64,000 nt of DNA from Aurantimicrobium photophilum (GTDB lineage Bacteria > Actinomycetota > Actinomycetes > Actinomycetales > Microbacteriaceae): contig NZ_CP023994.1 in NCBI RefSeq assembly GCF_003194085.1, positions 1,550,001 through 1,614,000 on the forward strand, given 5' to 3'. The translations under genes were made by a program, and so were the position numbers. Under the pieces are notes generated by a model. It was not told the origin of the DNA and did no database searches. It saw only the letters and a program-made list of their open reading frames with translations. Every line of letters starts with the position of its first letter. The stretch's first letter is position 1. This document shows, piece by piece, positions 44,085-53,646 of the stretch.

Positions 44085-44650
44085 CGGCTCACGGCGACAG
44101 CTACAACGAGCCTGTCCTGCTGAGTTGCGTGGTGAACGGTGAACCGCCCAGATACCTCAGCTGGGTCTAGCTCATCGATACTGACAGCATTTCCGACCCT
44201 CATAGCTTTCACGACGGCTTCGTATTCACACCACGAACCAAGGGTGACTGAGTGCGTTCCTGTCCGGCCCGCAACTTCTCGAGAGTCTCCTAGGTTTCCC
44301 TGTTCAATATCGACACCAATTTGTTTGCCACGGATGCCAGCGGCAACCACTACCCCGCCACTCGAGGACAAGCTGATGTGAACATCAGTGCCTTCAAGGG
44401 TGATGGCTCCATGATCCATCCCACATTCACAGCAGTGTGCCACGGGAATTACAGAAGTCCACGCCTGTCCCAGGATTTGCCCGCCCACTTTTCTGGCGAG
44501 ATACCTACCCGAGAGATAACGCTGTGACAGCACATGCCCTAGGGAAGCAGCACGAGCGCGCTCTGAAGAAGTGAGTAATGGATATAACTCATCAGATTCC
44601 TGCTCACTCAGGGATGTTGCACCCCAGAGCAAAACAAAGGAATCAGACAT
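44081..44650 (-). CDS. 4'-phosphopantetheinyl transferase (Sfp type)
   Basis: 189 residues. Motifs: LSGRYLARKVGG, ISLSSSGGVVVAA (P1b-like), IGVDIE (Mg2+ site) and WCEYEAVVKA (the W-x3-E-A-x2-K motif). It transfers phosphopantetheine from CoA to the carrier Ser of an NRPS; the adjacent synthetase is the evident client. Convergent with the aminopeptidase, with a 4-base overlap of their ends. A Cys/His cluster (AHCCECGMDH) in the middle is unusual and may bind metal. Confidence 0.85.
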   Translation of the reverse strand: MSDSFVLLWGATSLSEQESDELYPLLTSSERARAASLGHVLSQRYLSGRYLARKVGGQILGQAWTSVIPVAHCCECGMDHGAITLEGTDVHISLSSSGGVVVAAGIRGKQIGVDIEQGNLGDSREVAGRTGTHSVTLGSWCEYEAVVKAMRVGNAVSIDELDPAEVSGRFTVHHATQQDRLVVAVAVSR

Positions 44651-44659
44651 GAATGGAAA

Positions 44660-46297
44660 TTAGTTCTGCAACGTCACGAACGCCTGCCACGGAGCAAGCA
44701 CGTCAGCCTTCACGCCGAGAACAGCATCACCAGAGACTGATCCAGGAAGCTCAACTGTGTCATTAGACAGGTTGGCCACCACGGTCAGAATGCGGCCGTT
44801 GAGTTCACGGGTGTAGGCAAAGAGCTGCTCGTGTTCAATCCACAACATGTCGAATGAGCCATTGACCACCACATCCATGCCGTGACGCATAGCGATGAGC
44901 TTTTGGTAGTGGTGGAAGACCGAGTCGGCATCGGCAACTGCCGCTGCCGCGTTGATCTCGGGGTAGTTGGTGTTGACCGAGATCCAGGGTTCACCGCTGG
45001 TGAAACCAGCGTTTACTGAGTCATCCCACTGCACGGGCGTGCGGGCATTATCGCGACCCTTGTAACCGACAGCCTTAAGGACGTAGTCCTCAGAGATTCC
45101 CATCTCGGGAGCTTCTGCTGCCCAGTTCAAAGTTTCGAGGTCGCGGTATTGGCTCAGCTTCGTGAAGTGAGCACTCGTCATACCGAATTCTTCGCCCTGA
45201 TACACATAGGGCGTTCCCCGCATCAAGTGCAGCACAGTTCCGAAAGCCTTGGCAGAGTTCACACGGTGTTCGGCAGAGTCATTACCCCAACGCGAAACAA
45301 TGCGGGGCTGGTCGTGGTTGTTCCAATACAGGGAGTTCCAGCCAACCTGCTCGAGCCCCTTCTGCCACTTGTTCAGGTTCTCCTTGAGTGCCTTCACAGT
45401 GAAGGGAACCAGGTCCCATTTTCCATACCCTTCAGGGTTGGTGTCGAGGTCCATGTGTTCGAAGGTGAACACCATGTTGAGCTCATGGCGTTCGGGAGCG
45501 GTGTATTGCTGGGCAAGTTCAACCGTGCAGCCGGGCATCTCACCAACAGTGATGAGTCCCTTATCGCGCAGAACCTCACGGTTCATTTCTTGCAGGAATT
45601 CGTGAATACGTGGACCATTCATCCAAGGACCGAACAGGTCATCACCTGCCGAGAAGTCCTGGTGCTTGGAGATGAGGTTAATCACGTCCATGCGGAAACC
45701 ATCCACGCCCTGCTCCAACCACCAATTCATCATCGAATAGACGGCGGCACGAACCTCGGGGTTTTCCCAGTTCAGGTCAGGCTGCTTCTTGGAGAAGATG
45801 TGCAGGAAGTATTGCTGAGTGTTTTCGTTCCACTGCCAGACCGAGCCAGAAAACGCAGCCTGGTGATCGGTGGGCTCGCGGCCGTCCACGGCGTCACGCC
45901 AGATATACCAATCACGCTTGGGGTTATCCAGTGATGATGAACTCTCCACAAACCAAGGGTGCTCGTCCGAGGTGTGGTTGACTACGAGGTCCATCACGAG
46001 CTTCATGCCACGGGCATGAGTCTCATTGATGAGGTGACGCATGTCGTCGAGCGTGCCAAAGAGAGGATCGATGTCCTGGTAGTCCGAGATGTCATAGCCA
46101 TTGTCATCTTGAGGAGACTTATAGACGGGAGAAAGCCAGAGCACGTCCACGCCCAGGTCTGCCAGATAGTCCAGCTTGGAGGTAATGCCGGGGATGTCCC
46201 CGATGCCGTCGCCGTTCGAGTCAGCGAACGAGCGAGGGTAGATCTGGTACACGACGGCACCCTTCCACCAGTCGTCTTTACCTAGAGTGATGCTCAT
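44660..46297 (-). CDS. GH13 alpha-glucosidase / oligo-1,6-glucosidase
   Basis: 545 residues from ATG 46297 (AAGGAG 4 bases upstream; the frame runs further to 46426 without support). GH13 landmarks: WWKGAVVYQIYPRSFADSNG, DLVVNHTSDEH, nucleophile Asp in GFRMDVINL (about 202), acid Glu in TVGEMPG (about 253), and Asp in NNHDQPR (about 329). Cytoplasmic; hydrolyses maltose, isomaltose or trehalose-like sugars. Divergent from kynA. Confidence 0.93.
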   Translation of the reverse strand: MSITLGKDDWWKGAVVYQIYPRSFADSNGDGIGDIPGITSKLDYLADLGVDVLWLSPVYKSPQDDNGYDISDYQDIDPLFGTLDDMRHLINETHARGMKLVMDLVVNHTSDEHPWFVESSSSLDNPKRDWYIWRDAVDGREPTDHQAAFSGSVWQWNENTQQYFLHIFSKKQPDLNWENPEVRAAVYSMMNWWLEQGVDGFRMDVINLISKHQDFSAGDDLFGPWMNGPRIHEFLQEMNREVLRDKGLITVGEMPGCTVELAQQYTAPERHELNMVFTFEHMDLDTNPEGYGKWDLVPFTVKALKENLNKWQKGLEQVGWNSLYWNNHDQPRIVSRWGNDSAEHRVNSAKAFGTVLHLMRGTPYVYQGEEFGMTSAHFTKLSQYRDLETLNWAAEAPEMGISEDYVLKAVGYKGRDNARTPVQWDDSVNAGFTSGEPWISVNTNYPEINAAAAVADADSVFHHYQKLIAMRHGMDVVVNGSFDMLWIEHEQLFAYTRELNGRILTVVANLSNDTVELPGSVSGDAVLGVKADVLAPWQAFVTLQN

Positions 46298-46428
46298 GTG
46301 TCTCCTTGTTGTCTCAACTAACAACTTTATTGGTGTGTGGGAGTTCAGAAACTTTTTTCTCACCAGCTCTGACGAAGAATCACCTCTTCTGGCTAGGGTG
46401 AATGAGTTCCCACAAGGAGGTCCCACCC

Positions 46429-47277
46429 ATGGGCGTAGAAAACAACACCCGCGACATCGAAGAAACCGTCGTCACCGACTTCACTGACCGCATGAGTTAT
46501 GGCGGTTATCTCGATCTCGACACTCTTCTCTCAGCACAGAAGCCCCTGAGCGATCACCACGATGAACTGCTCTTCATCATTCAGCACCAGACCACTGAGC
46601 TTTGGATGAAGCTGATGGTGCACGAGCTCATTGGTGCAGCCAATTACCTCCGCAACGATGACCTCGGCCAAGCACTGAAGTGCATGGCACGCCTCAAGCA
46701 CATTCAGAAGACCCTGACCGAACAGTGGGCTGTTTTGGCCACGCTCACCCCCAGTGAATACGCGCAGTTCCGCGACAAGCTCGGAAACTCCAGTGGCTTC
46801 CAGTCGTTCCAATACCGTGCGATTGAGTTCATGCTCGGCAATAAGAACGAGAAGATGATCCGCGTCTTCGACGCAGACCCTGCCGCCCAAGAAATGCTCG
46901 TCGCAGCTCTCAATGCACCCAGCATCTATGACGAGTTCCTGCGATACCTCGCTCGTAAGGGCTATGCCGTTCCTGCCTCGATTCTGGAACGCGATGTGAC
47001 CAAAGCCTGGACTTTCACCGACGAACTCATGCCTGTCTTCATCGAGATCTATAACAACCACGATGAGCACTGGGAAGCCTACGAAACGTGTGAAGAACTC
47101 GTCGACTTGGAAGAGAACTTCCAGTTCTGGCGCTTCCGTCACCTGCGGACCGTGCAACGCATCATCGGAATGAAGATGGGCACCGGTGGATCTTCTGGTG
47201 CACCTTTCTTGCAGAAGGCACTCGAGCTCACCTTCTTCCCCGAGCTCTTTGCTGTGCGCACCGAGATTGGTAAGTAG
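46429..47277 (+). CDS. kynA: Tryptophan 2,3-dioxygenase
   Basis: 282 residues from ATG 46429, after the strong site AAGGAGG; ATG 46402 lies before that site. Family motifs: [38 protein letters not shown] (distal His), [15 protein letters not shown] and [27 protein letters not shown] (proximal heme His and substrate loop). Opens the tryptophan ring to N-formylkynurenine. A TAGGGT -10 box near 46395 may be its promoter. First gene of a three-gene operon. Confidence 0.96.
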   Translation: MGVENNTRDIEETVVTDFTDRMSYGGYLDLDTLLSAQKPLSDHHDELLFIIQHQTTELWMKLMVHELIGAANYLRNDDLGQALKCMARLKHIQKTLTEQWAVLATLTPSEYAQFRDKLGNSSGFQSFQYRAIEFMLGNKNEKMIRVFDADPAAQEMLVAALNAPSIYDEFLRYLARKGYAVPASILERDVTKAWTFTDELMPVFIEIYNNHDEHWEAYETCEELVDLEENFQFWRFRHLRTVQRIIGMKMGTGGSSGAPFLQKALELTFFPELFAVRTEIGK

Positions 47278-47286
47278 CGCTTCTTT

Positions 47287-48258
47287 ATGTGTGGGCCTCT
47301 CTTCCCTGAAGGCACCAACCCCTATGGGGTTGGTGGGCGTGCACAACTCACAACCGGGGAATGGGGAACTGTTCTTCCCCTCCTTGGAGATGCTCACGTT
47401 CACCTAGGACTATTCGATGGCAGTGAGTTGCGTTCTGGAGGCATTGGCCGAGTGCTGGATTTGGGGTGGTCAACACCAGAACTTCGAAACATTGTTGCTG
47501 AGCTCCCAGGCCTCGACATCGAATGGGCCGGAAACTTTTTAGCGGCAGAGGGTGGGTATCCCTCGGACCGTTCGTGGGCTCCTCCTGGAGCAACACTGTT
47601 TGTAGAGGATGTCTCTGAAGCTATATCCGCACAGGTTTCCTCTGAAGCTTCTGCCCTCAAGATCACATTGAACTCTGATGCGGGGCCTGTGCACTCTGAT
47701 GAGGTTCTTCACTCACTCATCACCGAAGCACTTAGAGCAGGGCTGCTTCCGATCGTTCATGCTGAGGGTGCCGGCCAAGCCGAACGAGCAATCACGGCTG
47801 GCCCAGCCGTGACACTTGCTCACACTCCTTTTACAGAGCTCCTTTCCGATGACCTCATTTCTTATGCCGCCAAGAACAATTACGGCTGGATGAGCACTCT
47901 GGACATCCATGGTTATGGAGAAGTAACAGAGGCCTTTTCCATCGCATCCACGAACTTGTCGAAGTTTATTGAGGCAGGCGGAACGGTGTTTTATGGCACC
48001 GATCTTGGCAATGGGCCTCTGCCCGTGGGTATCAATGTGCGGGAGCTGAGAGCACTGGGCAGGTGTGGGTTAGGGCATGAAGAACTCCTTGACTCCATGA
48101 CGGAATGGTGGGACAGGCGTCGTCCAGTCCCTAATGGTGGTGTTGTGGAAGAACCCCGAAGTTTCATCTCTGAAATCTCAGACAACAGCTGTGAGGACTT
48201 TGCCTCTTGGCTTGCCACGGCACGTATCGTCGAACACAACACATTGGAGTTCCTATGA
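47287..48258 (+). CDS. Amidohydrolase-fold protein, candidate formylkynurenine formamidase
   Basis: 323 residues. A complete amidohydrolase metal-ligand set is visible: HxH in GDAHVHLG (His37, His39), Lys125 (ALKIT), His158 (IVHAEG), His179 (LAHTPF) and Asp239 (YGTDLG). It sits 9 bases after kynA and overlaps kynU by 4 bases (ATGA). The pathway step between these enzymes, hydrolysis of N-formylkynurenine to kynurenine and formate, normally needs KynB or an alpha/beta hydrolase, neither of which is in the window. The function is inferred from operon position and fold. It could instead act on another amide or a cyclic product. Confidence 0.75.
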   Translation: MCGPLFPEGTNPYGVGGRAQLTTGEWGTVLPLLGDAHVHLGLFDGSELRSGGIGRVLDLGWSTPELRNIVAELPGLDIEWAGNFLAAEGGYPSDRSWAPPGATLFVEDVSEAISAQVSSEASALKITLNSDAGPVHSDEVLHSLITEALRAGLLPIVHAEGAGQAERAITAGPAVTLAHTPFTELLSDDLISYAAKNNYGWMSTLDIHGYGEVTEAFSIASTNLSKFIEAGGTVFYGTDLGNGPLPVGINVRELRALGRCGLGHEELLDSMTEWWDRRRPVPNGGVVEEPRSFISEISDNSCEDFASWLATARIVEHNTLEFL

Positions 48259-49505
48259 CCACCAACTTTGACACCCGTGCCGCCGAACTCGACGCAGCTG
48301 ATCCTTTAGCTGCCCACCGCGCGAAGTTCTTTGGCACCGATGAGGCAACGCAATCTTCAACTCCCGGAATGCCCCTGGCCTACTTCGATGGCAACTCTCT
48401 GGGCCGTCCCATGAGTGCCAGCTTTGACCGTATTGAAGCATTCCTGCGTCACGACTGGGGCACCCGCCTCATTCGCAGCTGGGATGAGCAATGGTTGGAC
48501 CTACCCCTCGAACTTGGAAACAAAATCGGTGCCGCTGCTCTGGGTGCTGCACCTGGGCAGACCTTTGTCGGTGACTCCACCAGTGTGCTGCTTTACAAGA
48601 TGGCACGTGCTGCCATTGGCGCCCGTCCTGGTCGCACCGAGATTGTGCTCGATACCGACAACTTCCCCACCGACCGTTACCTGCTCGAAGGTATTGCGGA
48701 TGAGCTCAACATGACTTTGCGTTGGATTGAAGTTGATACTTCCTCAGGGGTGACTCCAGAACAGGTCGCTGCTGTGGTGAACTCCAACACCGCTTTGGTA
48801 CTGCTCAGCCACGTTGCCTACCGCTCGGGCTTTATGGCAGATGCTCCCGCAATTACAAAGATCACGCACGATGCCGGCGCATTGATCGTCTGGGACTTGA
48901 GCCACTCCGTGGGCTCTGTCGTGGTCGAGTTGGACAAGTGGAACGTCGACATTGCTGTGGGCTGTTCCTATAAGTACCTGTGTGGTGGTCCCGGTGCTCC
49001 GGCCTGGGCCTATGTGCGCAAGGATCTGCAGACCGTCATTGAACAGCCGATCCAGGGTTGGTGGGGCACCAAGAACATGTTCCTCATGGGACCTGGCTAT
49101 GACCCCGAGAACGACCTGCGCCGGTTCATTACCGGTACCACACCGGTCGTGGGCATGCAGGCCATGATTGATCCCGTTGAGCTCATCGGCGAGGTCAGCA
49201 TCGAAGCAGTTCGCGCCAAGTCTCTGCTGTTGACCCAGTTCGTGATCGACTACACGGACGAAGTGCTGGCACCTCTGGGCGTGACCGTGGCTACGCCTCG
49301 CGATCCCGCCCATCGCGGTGGTCACGTCACGCTGAACCACCCACACATGCGTGAATTGAATGCGCTGTTGTGGAAGGAAGACATCATTCCTGACTACCGT
49401 GATCCACACGGTTTGCGCATTGGCTTGTCTCCGCTGACAACTTCTTTCGAAGAAGTCTTCATTGGCATGGAAAGGGTCAAAGAGACACTGCTCTCCCTCG
49501 GGTAG
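48255..49505 (+). CDS. kynU: Kynureninase
   Basis: 416 residues, the usual size. PLP enzyme of aminotransferase class V fold: FDGNSLGRPM, GDSTSVLLYKM, WDLSHSVGSVVVEL, PLP Lys in VGCSYKYLCGGPGAPAW, and GWWGTKNMF. Cleaves kynurenine to anthranilate and alanine in the cytoplasm. ATG 48255 overlaps the amidohydrolase stop. With kynA and the middle gene it would turn tryptophan into anthranilate. Confidence 0.95.
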   Translation: MTTNFDTRAAELDAADPLAAHRAKFFGTDEATQSSTPGMPLAYFDGNSLGRPMSASFDRIEAFLRHDWGTRLIRSWDEQWLDLPLELGNKIGAAALGAAPGQTFVGDSTSVLLYKMARAAIGARPGRTEIVLDTDNFPTDRYLLEGIADELNMTLRWIEVDTSSGVTPEQVAAVVNSNTALVLLSHVAYRSGFMADAPAITKITHDAGALIVWDLSHSVGSVVVELDKWNVDIAVGCSYKYLCGGPGAPAWAYVRKDLQTVIEQPIQGWWGTKNMFLMGPGYDPENDLRRFITGTTPVVGMQAMIDPVELIGEVSIEAVRAKSLLLTQFVIDYTDEVLAPLGVTVATPRDPAHRGGHVTLNHPHMRELNALLWKEDIIPDYRDPHGLRIGLSPLTTSFEEVFIGMERVKETLLSLG

Positions 49506-49548
49506 GATTGAGGTATTCCCTGCTCGCGAAACCGCTGGAGTTACCCCC

Positions 49549-49797
49549 ATGCCCACCATCGTCGTCGAGGTAATGCCCAAGGCTGAAATTCTTGACCCTC
49601 AGGGCAAGGCAGTCGCTGGTGCGCTTACCCGCCTTGGTCACAACCAGTTCTCCGGTGTTCGCATCGGCAAGCGCTTCGAGCTCACCGTTGACGGCCCCGT
49701 CACCGCTGAGACTCTCGCAGCAGCCAAGACCATCGCAGAGGACATCCTCTCGAACTCGGTCATCGAAGATGTCGTCAGCATCTCCGAGGCCAAGTAA
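49549..49797 (+). CDS. purS: FGAM synthase subunit PurS
   Basis: 82 residues: PTIVVEVMPKAEILDPQGKAV and FSGVRIGKRFEL match PurS. Small bridging subunit of the three-part formylglycinamidine synthase with PurQ and PurL. GGAG lies 8 bases before ATG 49549. Stop overlaps the purQ ATG by one base. Confidence 0.95.
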   Translation: MPTIVVEVMPKAEILDPQGKAVAGALTRLGHNQFSGVRIGKRFELTVDGPVTAETLAAAKTIAEDILSNSVIEDVVSISEAK

Positions 49798-50498
49798 TGC
49801 GCGTCGGAGTCATCACCTTCCCCGGCTCACTCGATGAGCGTGACGCTCAGCGTGCGGTAAAGCTCGCGGGTGGAACCCCCGTTGCCCTCTGGCACGGTGC
49901 ACACGATCTCGAAGGCGTCGAAGCCATCATTCTTCCCGGTGGCTTTAGCTACGGCGACTATCTGCGTGCAGGTTCTATTGCCAGCCACGCCCCCATCATG
50001 GCTGAGGTCATTGACGCAGCTCACAAGGGTATGCCTGTCTTGGGTATATGTAACGGTTTCCAAATGCTGGCAGAAGCCCGCCTGGTTCCCGGTGCTCACG
50101 GCCGTAATGACTGTGGCACCTTTGTTCGTCGCGACCAGAAGCTGATCGTAGAGAACAACAACACCGCCTGGACTAAAGACTTTGCCCAGGGTGAAGAGAT
50201 CATCATTCCCCTCAAGAACGCTGATGGCCGTTTCGTCGCAGACGCAGACACCATCAAGCGCATTGAAGACAAAGGTCAGGTCACCTTCCGTTACGTCGGC
50301 ATGAACCCCAACGGTTCCCTCGATGACATTGCGGGTGTTTCTAACGAAGCGGGCAACGTGGTTGGGCTCATGCCTCACCCCGAGCACGCAGTCGAGCCAG
50401 GCTTTGGTCCAGACACCGCAGTTGCTATGCGTTCAGGTCTTGATGGCCTCAAGTTCTTTACCTCAGTTATTCAGAGCACCATCCTTTCTAAGGCATAA
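49797..50498 (+). CDS. purQ: FGAM synthase glutaminase subunit PurQ
   Basis: 233 residues, class I glutamine amidotransferase: nucleophile Cys in VLGICNGFQML, GGFSYGDYLRAG, and the His/Glu pair in LMPHPEHAVEP. Supplies ammonia to PurL. Coupled to purS (TAATG). Confidence 0.96.
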   Translation: MRVGVITFPGSLDERDAQRAVKLAGGTPVALWHGAHDLEGVEAIILPGGFSYGDYLRAGSIASHAPIMAEVIDAAHKGMPVLGICNGFQMLAEARLVPGAHGRNDCGTFVRRDQKLIVENNNTAWTKDFAQGEEIIIPLKNADGRFVADADTIKRIEDKGQVTFRYVGMNPNGSLDDIAGVSNEAGNVVGLMPHPEHAVEPGFGPDTAVAMRSGLDGLKFFTSVIQSTILSKA

Positions 50499-50503
50499 GC
50501 AGC

Positions 50504-50986
50504 ATGAGCACTTCTACGAAGTCAGGGTTCACCCCTCGCAAGCTTTACTTTGTGCTGGCTATCGCCGAGGCCTGCACCTGGACCTTGCTCATCACGGGCC
50601 TGATTCTTCGTGCCACCACAGGTATTGACCAGACCCTGTTCACCACCATTGGTGGTTTACACGGTCTGGTGTTCATTAGCTACAGCGCAACCTCAATTTT
50701 GATTGCGTTCAACCAGCGTTGGGGTTTCTGGCTGGGTCTGCTCGCGGTGATCACCGCGATTCTCCCCTACGCGACTATCCCTTTCGAGTTGGTTCAGGCC
50801 AAGCGTGGAGCACTCGAAGGTCCTTGGCGCACCCAGGCTACTGATGACCCTCGTGATGCAAAGGCACTGGATCGACTCTTCCGCTGGTTCCTTGCCCGCC
50901 CCGTGCTGTTGATTCTTGTCATTGTGCTGGCAATTGTCGCTGTCTTCTCTACTTTGCTTTTCCTTGGCCCTCCCGGAGGACGCTAA
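50504..50986 (+). CDS. DUF3817-family membrane protein
   Basis: 160 residues with four hydrophobic helices (about 15-38, 48-68, 74-92 and 130-152) and the DUF3817 pattern YFVLAIAEACTWTLLITGL. Function unknown. It lies 5 bases after purQ and before purL, inside the purine operon, so it may be cotranscribed with it. Confidence 0.85.
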   Translation: MSTSTKSGFTPRKLYFVLAIAEACTWTLLITGLILRATTGIDQTLFTTIGGLHGLVFISYSATSILIAFNQRWGFWLGLLAVITAILPYATIPFELVQAKRGALEGPWRTQATDDPRDAKALDRLFRWFLARPVLLILVIVLAIVAVFSTLLFLGPPGGR

Positions 50987-50990
50987 GCCG

Positions 50991-51041
50991 ATGAGCACGT
51001 ACTCTCTCCACATCACCCACAACGAAGGGACCGACGCGTGA
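50991..51041 (+). CDS. Possible 16-residue leader peptide of purL
   Basis: ATG 50991 is 10 bases after GGAGGA; the ORF encodes [16 protein letters not shown] and its TGA overlaps the purL GTG by 4 bases (GTGA). PurL also has its own AAGGGA site. Could be a translational-coupling ORF or chance. Confidence 0.3.
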   Translation: MSTYSLHITHNEGTDA

Positions 51042-53329
51042 GCACCCACGTCGCCGACACCGTAGAAAACGCCATCGCAACTCCCGACAAGGTTCAGCCC
51101 TACGGCGCCCTTGGCCTCAAGGATGACGAGTACGCAGAGATTCGCAAGATCCTCGGCCGCCGCCCCACCTCGGGCGAGCTGGCGATGTACTCCGTGATGT
51201 GGAGTGAGCACTGCTCGTACAAGTCATCAAAGATTTACCTTCGTCAGTTTGGCCAGAAGGTCAGCGAGAAGATGAAAGAAAAGCTCATGGTCGGCATGGG
51301 CGAGAACGCTGGTGTTGTGGACGTCGGCGAGGGTTGGGCTGTCACCTTCAAGGTGGAGAGCCACAACCACCCCAGCTACATTGAACCTTTCCAGGGCGCT
51401 GCCACCGGTGTGGGTGGAATCGTCCGTGACATCATCTCGATGGGTGCCCGTCCGGTTGCTGTGATGGACCAGCTGCGCTTCGGTGCCATTGACCACCCCG
51501 ACACTCCTCGTGTACTCCACGGTGTGGTCGGCGGTATTAGCTTCTACGGCAACTGCCTCGGCCTTCCCAACATTGGTGGCGAGACCTACTTCGACTCCTG
51601 CTACCAGGGCAACCCCTTAGTGAACGCACTCTCTGTCGGTGTTCTCCGCCACGAAGACCTTCACCTGGCTAACGCTTCGGGTGTGGGCAACAAGATTGTT
51701 CTCTTCGGTGCACGCACCGGTGGCGACGGCATCGGTGGAGCATCGATCCTTGCTTCAGACTCCTTCGATTCCACCGGCCCCACCAAGCGTCCTGCTGTGC
51801 AGGTGGGTGACCCCTTCGCTGAGAAGGTGCTTATTGAGTGCTGCCTCGAGCTGTATCGCGAAGGCCTGGTTGAAGGTATTCAGGACCTCGGTGCTGCCGG
51901 TATTTCCTGTGCAACGAGTGAGCTTGCTTCCAACGGTGACGGCGGTATGTTCGTCGAACTCGACCACGTACTCTTGCGCGACCCCACCCTCACTGCTGAG
52001 GAAATCCTCATGTCGGAGAGCCAGGAGCGCATGATGGCAGTGGTCAAGCCTGAGCTGTTGGATCAGTTCATGGCTGTCGTGAACAAGTGGGACGTAGAAA
52101 CCAGTGTTCTCGGTGAAGTAACCGACACCGGTCGCCTCGTGATCCACCACGGTGGCGAAGAAATCGTGAACGTCGACCCTCGCACCGTCGCTATCGACGG
52201 CCCTGTCTACGAACGTCCCGTCGCTTACCCCACCTGGATTGATGCTCTGCAGGCTGACTCAGCTGACAAACTGGCTCGCCCCAGCTCGGGAGCAGACCTC
52301 AAGGATCAGTTCCTGAAGCTCGTTGCCAGCCCTAACTTGGCTGACAAGTCCCTCATCACCACCCAGTATGACTACTTCGTCATGGGTAATACTGCGCTGA
52401 GCTTCCCCGACGACGCCGGCATGATCCGCGTGGATGAAGAATCCGGTCTCGGCTTCGCTATCGCCACCGACGCGAACGGCCGTTACTGCCAGCTTGACCC
52501 CTACAACGGTGCTCGCCTTGCACTCGCAGAGGCTTACCGCAACGTAGCTGTTTCTGGTGCTGTTCCTGCAGCTGTCACTGACTGCCTCAACTTCGGCTCT
52601 CCTGAGAACCCCGAAGTGATGTGGCAGTTCAAGGAAGCTGTTGCTGGTCTTGCTGACGGTTGCTTGGAGCTTGAGATCCCCGTCACCGGTGGAAACGTCT
52701 CCTTCTATAACCAGACCGGTGATGCACCTATTCACCCCACTCCTGTTGTGGGTGTGCTGGGTGTCATTGATGACGTTGCTCGTCGTATTCCTTCCTCCTG
52801 GCAGGACGAAGGCAACAACATCTACCTCCTTGGCTACACCCGCACCGAACTAGATGGTTCAGCCTGGGCTGGCACCATCCACAACCACCTTGGTGGTGTT
52901 CCTCCCATGGTTGACCTGGGTCAGGAAAAGGAACTCGCAGACCTGCTTCATGGTGCTGCAATTGAGAGCCTTATTCTTTCTGCTCACGACCTCAGCGATG
53001 GTGGCCTGGGACAGGCACTGGCTGAGTCCGTGATGCGCTTCGGCGTTGGCGCACGCGTCTGGCTCGATGAAATCATCGAGCGTGACGGTGTGGACGCCGC
53101 TACTGCGTTGTTCTCTGAATCAACCGGTCGTGTGATCGTCTCTGTTCCTCGCGAAGATGACGTTCGCTTCTTAGGTCTGTGCGAAGCTCGCAACTACCCC
53201 GTCCTGCGTATCGGTGTGACCGACCAGGGTGGATCAGATGCCAAGCTCGACGTTCAGGGACTGTTCGAAGTTTCTGTTGACGAGATTCGTCAGCGCAGCA
53301 ACGAGACACTGCCCAAGTACTTCGGCTAA
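51038..53329 (+). CDS. purL: FGAM synthase large subunit PurL
   Basis: 763 residues, small-type Pur[53 protein letters not shown] and ESQERMM near the N-terminal half, then the second AIR-synthase-like half (STGRVIV). ATP-dependent conversion of FGAR to FGAM using ammonia from PurQ. GTG 51038 with AAGGGA upstream. Confidence 0.97.
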   Translation: MSTHVADTVENAIATPDKVQPYGALGLKDDEYAEIRKILGRRPTSGELAMYSVMWSEHCSYKSSKIYLRQFGQKVSEKMKEKLMVGMGENAGVVDVGEGWAVTFKVESHNHPSYIEPFQGAATGVGGIVRDIISMGARPVAVMDQLRFGAIDHPDTPRVLHGVVGGISFYGNCLGLPNIGGETYFDSCYQGNPLVNALSVGVLRHEDLHLANASGVGNKIVLFGARTGGDGIGGASILASDSFDSTGPTKRPAVQVGDPFAEKVLIECCLELYREGLVEGIQDLGAAGISCATSELASNGDGGMFVELDHVLLRDPTLTAEEILMSESQERMMAVVKPELLDQFMAVVNKWDVETSVLGEVTDTGRLVIHHGGEEIVNVDPRTVAIDGPVYERPVAYPTWIDALQADSADKLARPSSGADLKDQFLKLVASPNLADKSLITTQYDYFVMGNTALSFPDDAGMIRVDEESGLGFAIATDANGRYCQLDPYNGARLALAEAYRNVAVSGAVPAAVTDCLNFGSPENPEVMWQFKEAVAGLADGCLELEIPVTGGNVSFYNQTGDAPIHPTPVVGVLGVIDDVARRIPSSWQDEGNNIYLLGYTRTELDGSAWAGTIHNHLGGVPPMVDLGQEKELADLLHGAAIESLILSAHDLSDGGLGQALAESVMRFGVGARVWLDEIIERDGVDAATALFSESTGRVIVSVPREDDVRFLGLCEARNYPVLRIGVTDQGGSDAKLDVQGLFEVSVDEIRQRSNETLPKYFG

Positions 53330-53347
53330 ACCTGGTTCGGGGGAACC

Positions 53348-53560
53348 ATGGATCAATTCATTGCAATTCTGATTGGTGCCTTTTGGGCTGCCATCATTGT
53401 CGGCCTCGTCGTGCGTTTCGTCCGCGCTATGAAAGGCAAACGACTCAGAGCCGTTGCCGAACCCCTCGTTGCGGCTGCTGATTCTTACCAAGAGAACCTC
53501 ATTGGCAAGACCGGGACTGCTGAGTTCAAAGCAACAACCGAGGGTGAGAAGCCGGCTTAA
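53348..53560 (+). CDS. Small single-helix membrane protein
   Basis: 70 residues: one transmembrane helix (4-24), a basic stretch (RAMKGKRLR) and a polar tail facing the cytoplasm. No family recognised. A GGGGGAA site precedes ATG 53348; 18 bases after purL and followed by a terminator, so it is likely the last gene of the purine unit. Confidence 0.65.
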   Translation: MDQFIAILIGAFWAAIIVGLVVRFVRAMKGKRLRAVAEPLVAAADSYQENLIGKTGTAEFKATTEGEKPA

Positions 53561-53616
53561 ATAGCTTCGAGCAGGTCCCATCGCAGGGGCCCACCCGAAG
53601 AATTTGAGTTTCTCAG

Positions 53617-53646
53617 AAAAATAACCCTGTTCGCAAGGGTTATTTT
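53617..53646. terminator. Bidirectional terminator after purine operon
   Basis: The stem AAAATAACCCT pairs with AGGGTTATTTT around a 7-base loop, with A and T tracts on the two sides. Lies between the small membrane protein and the convergent HtaA-domain gene. Confidence 0.85.
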
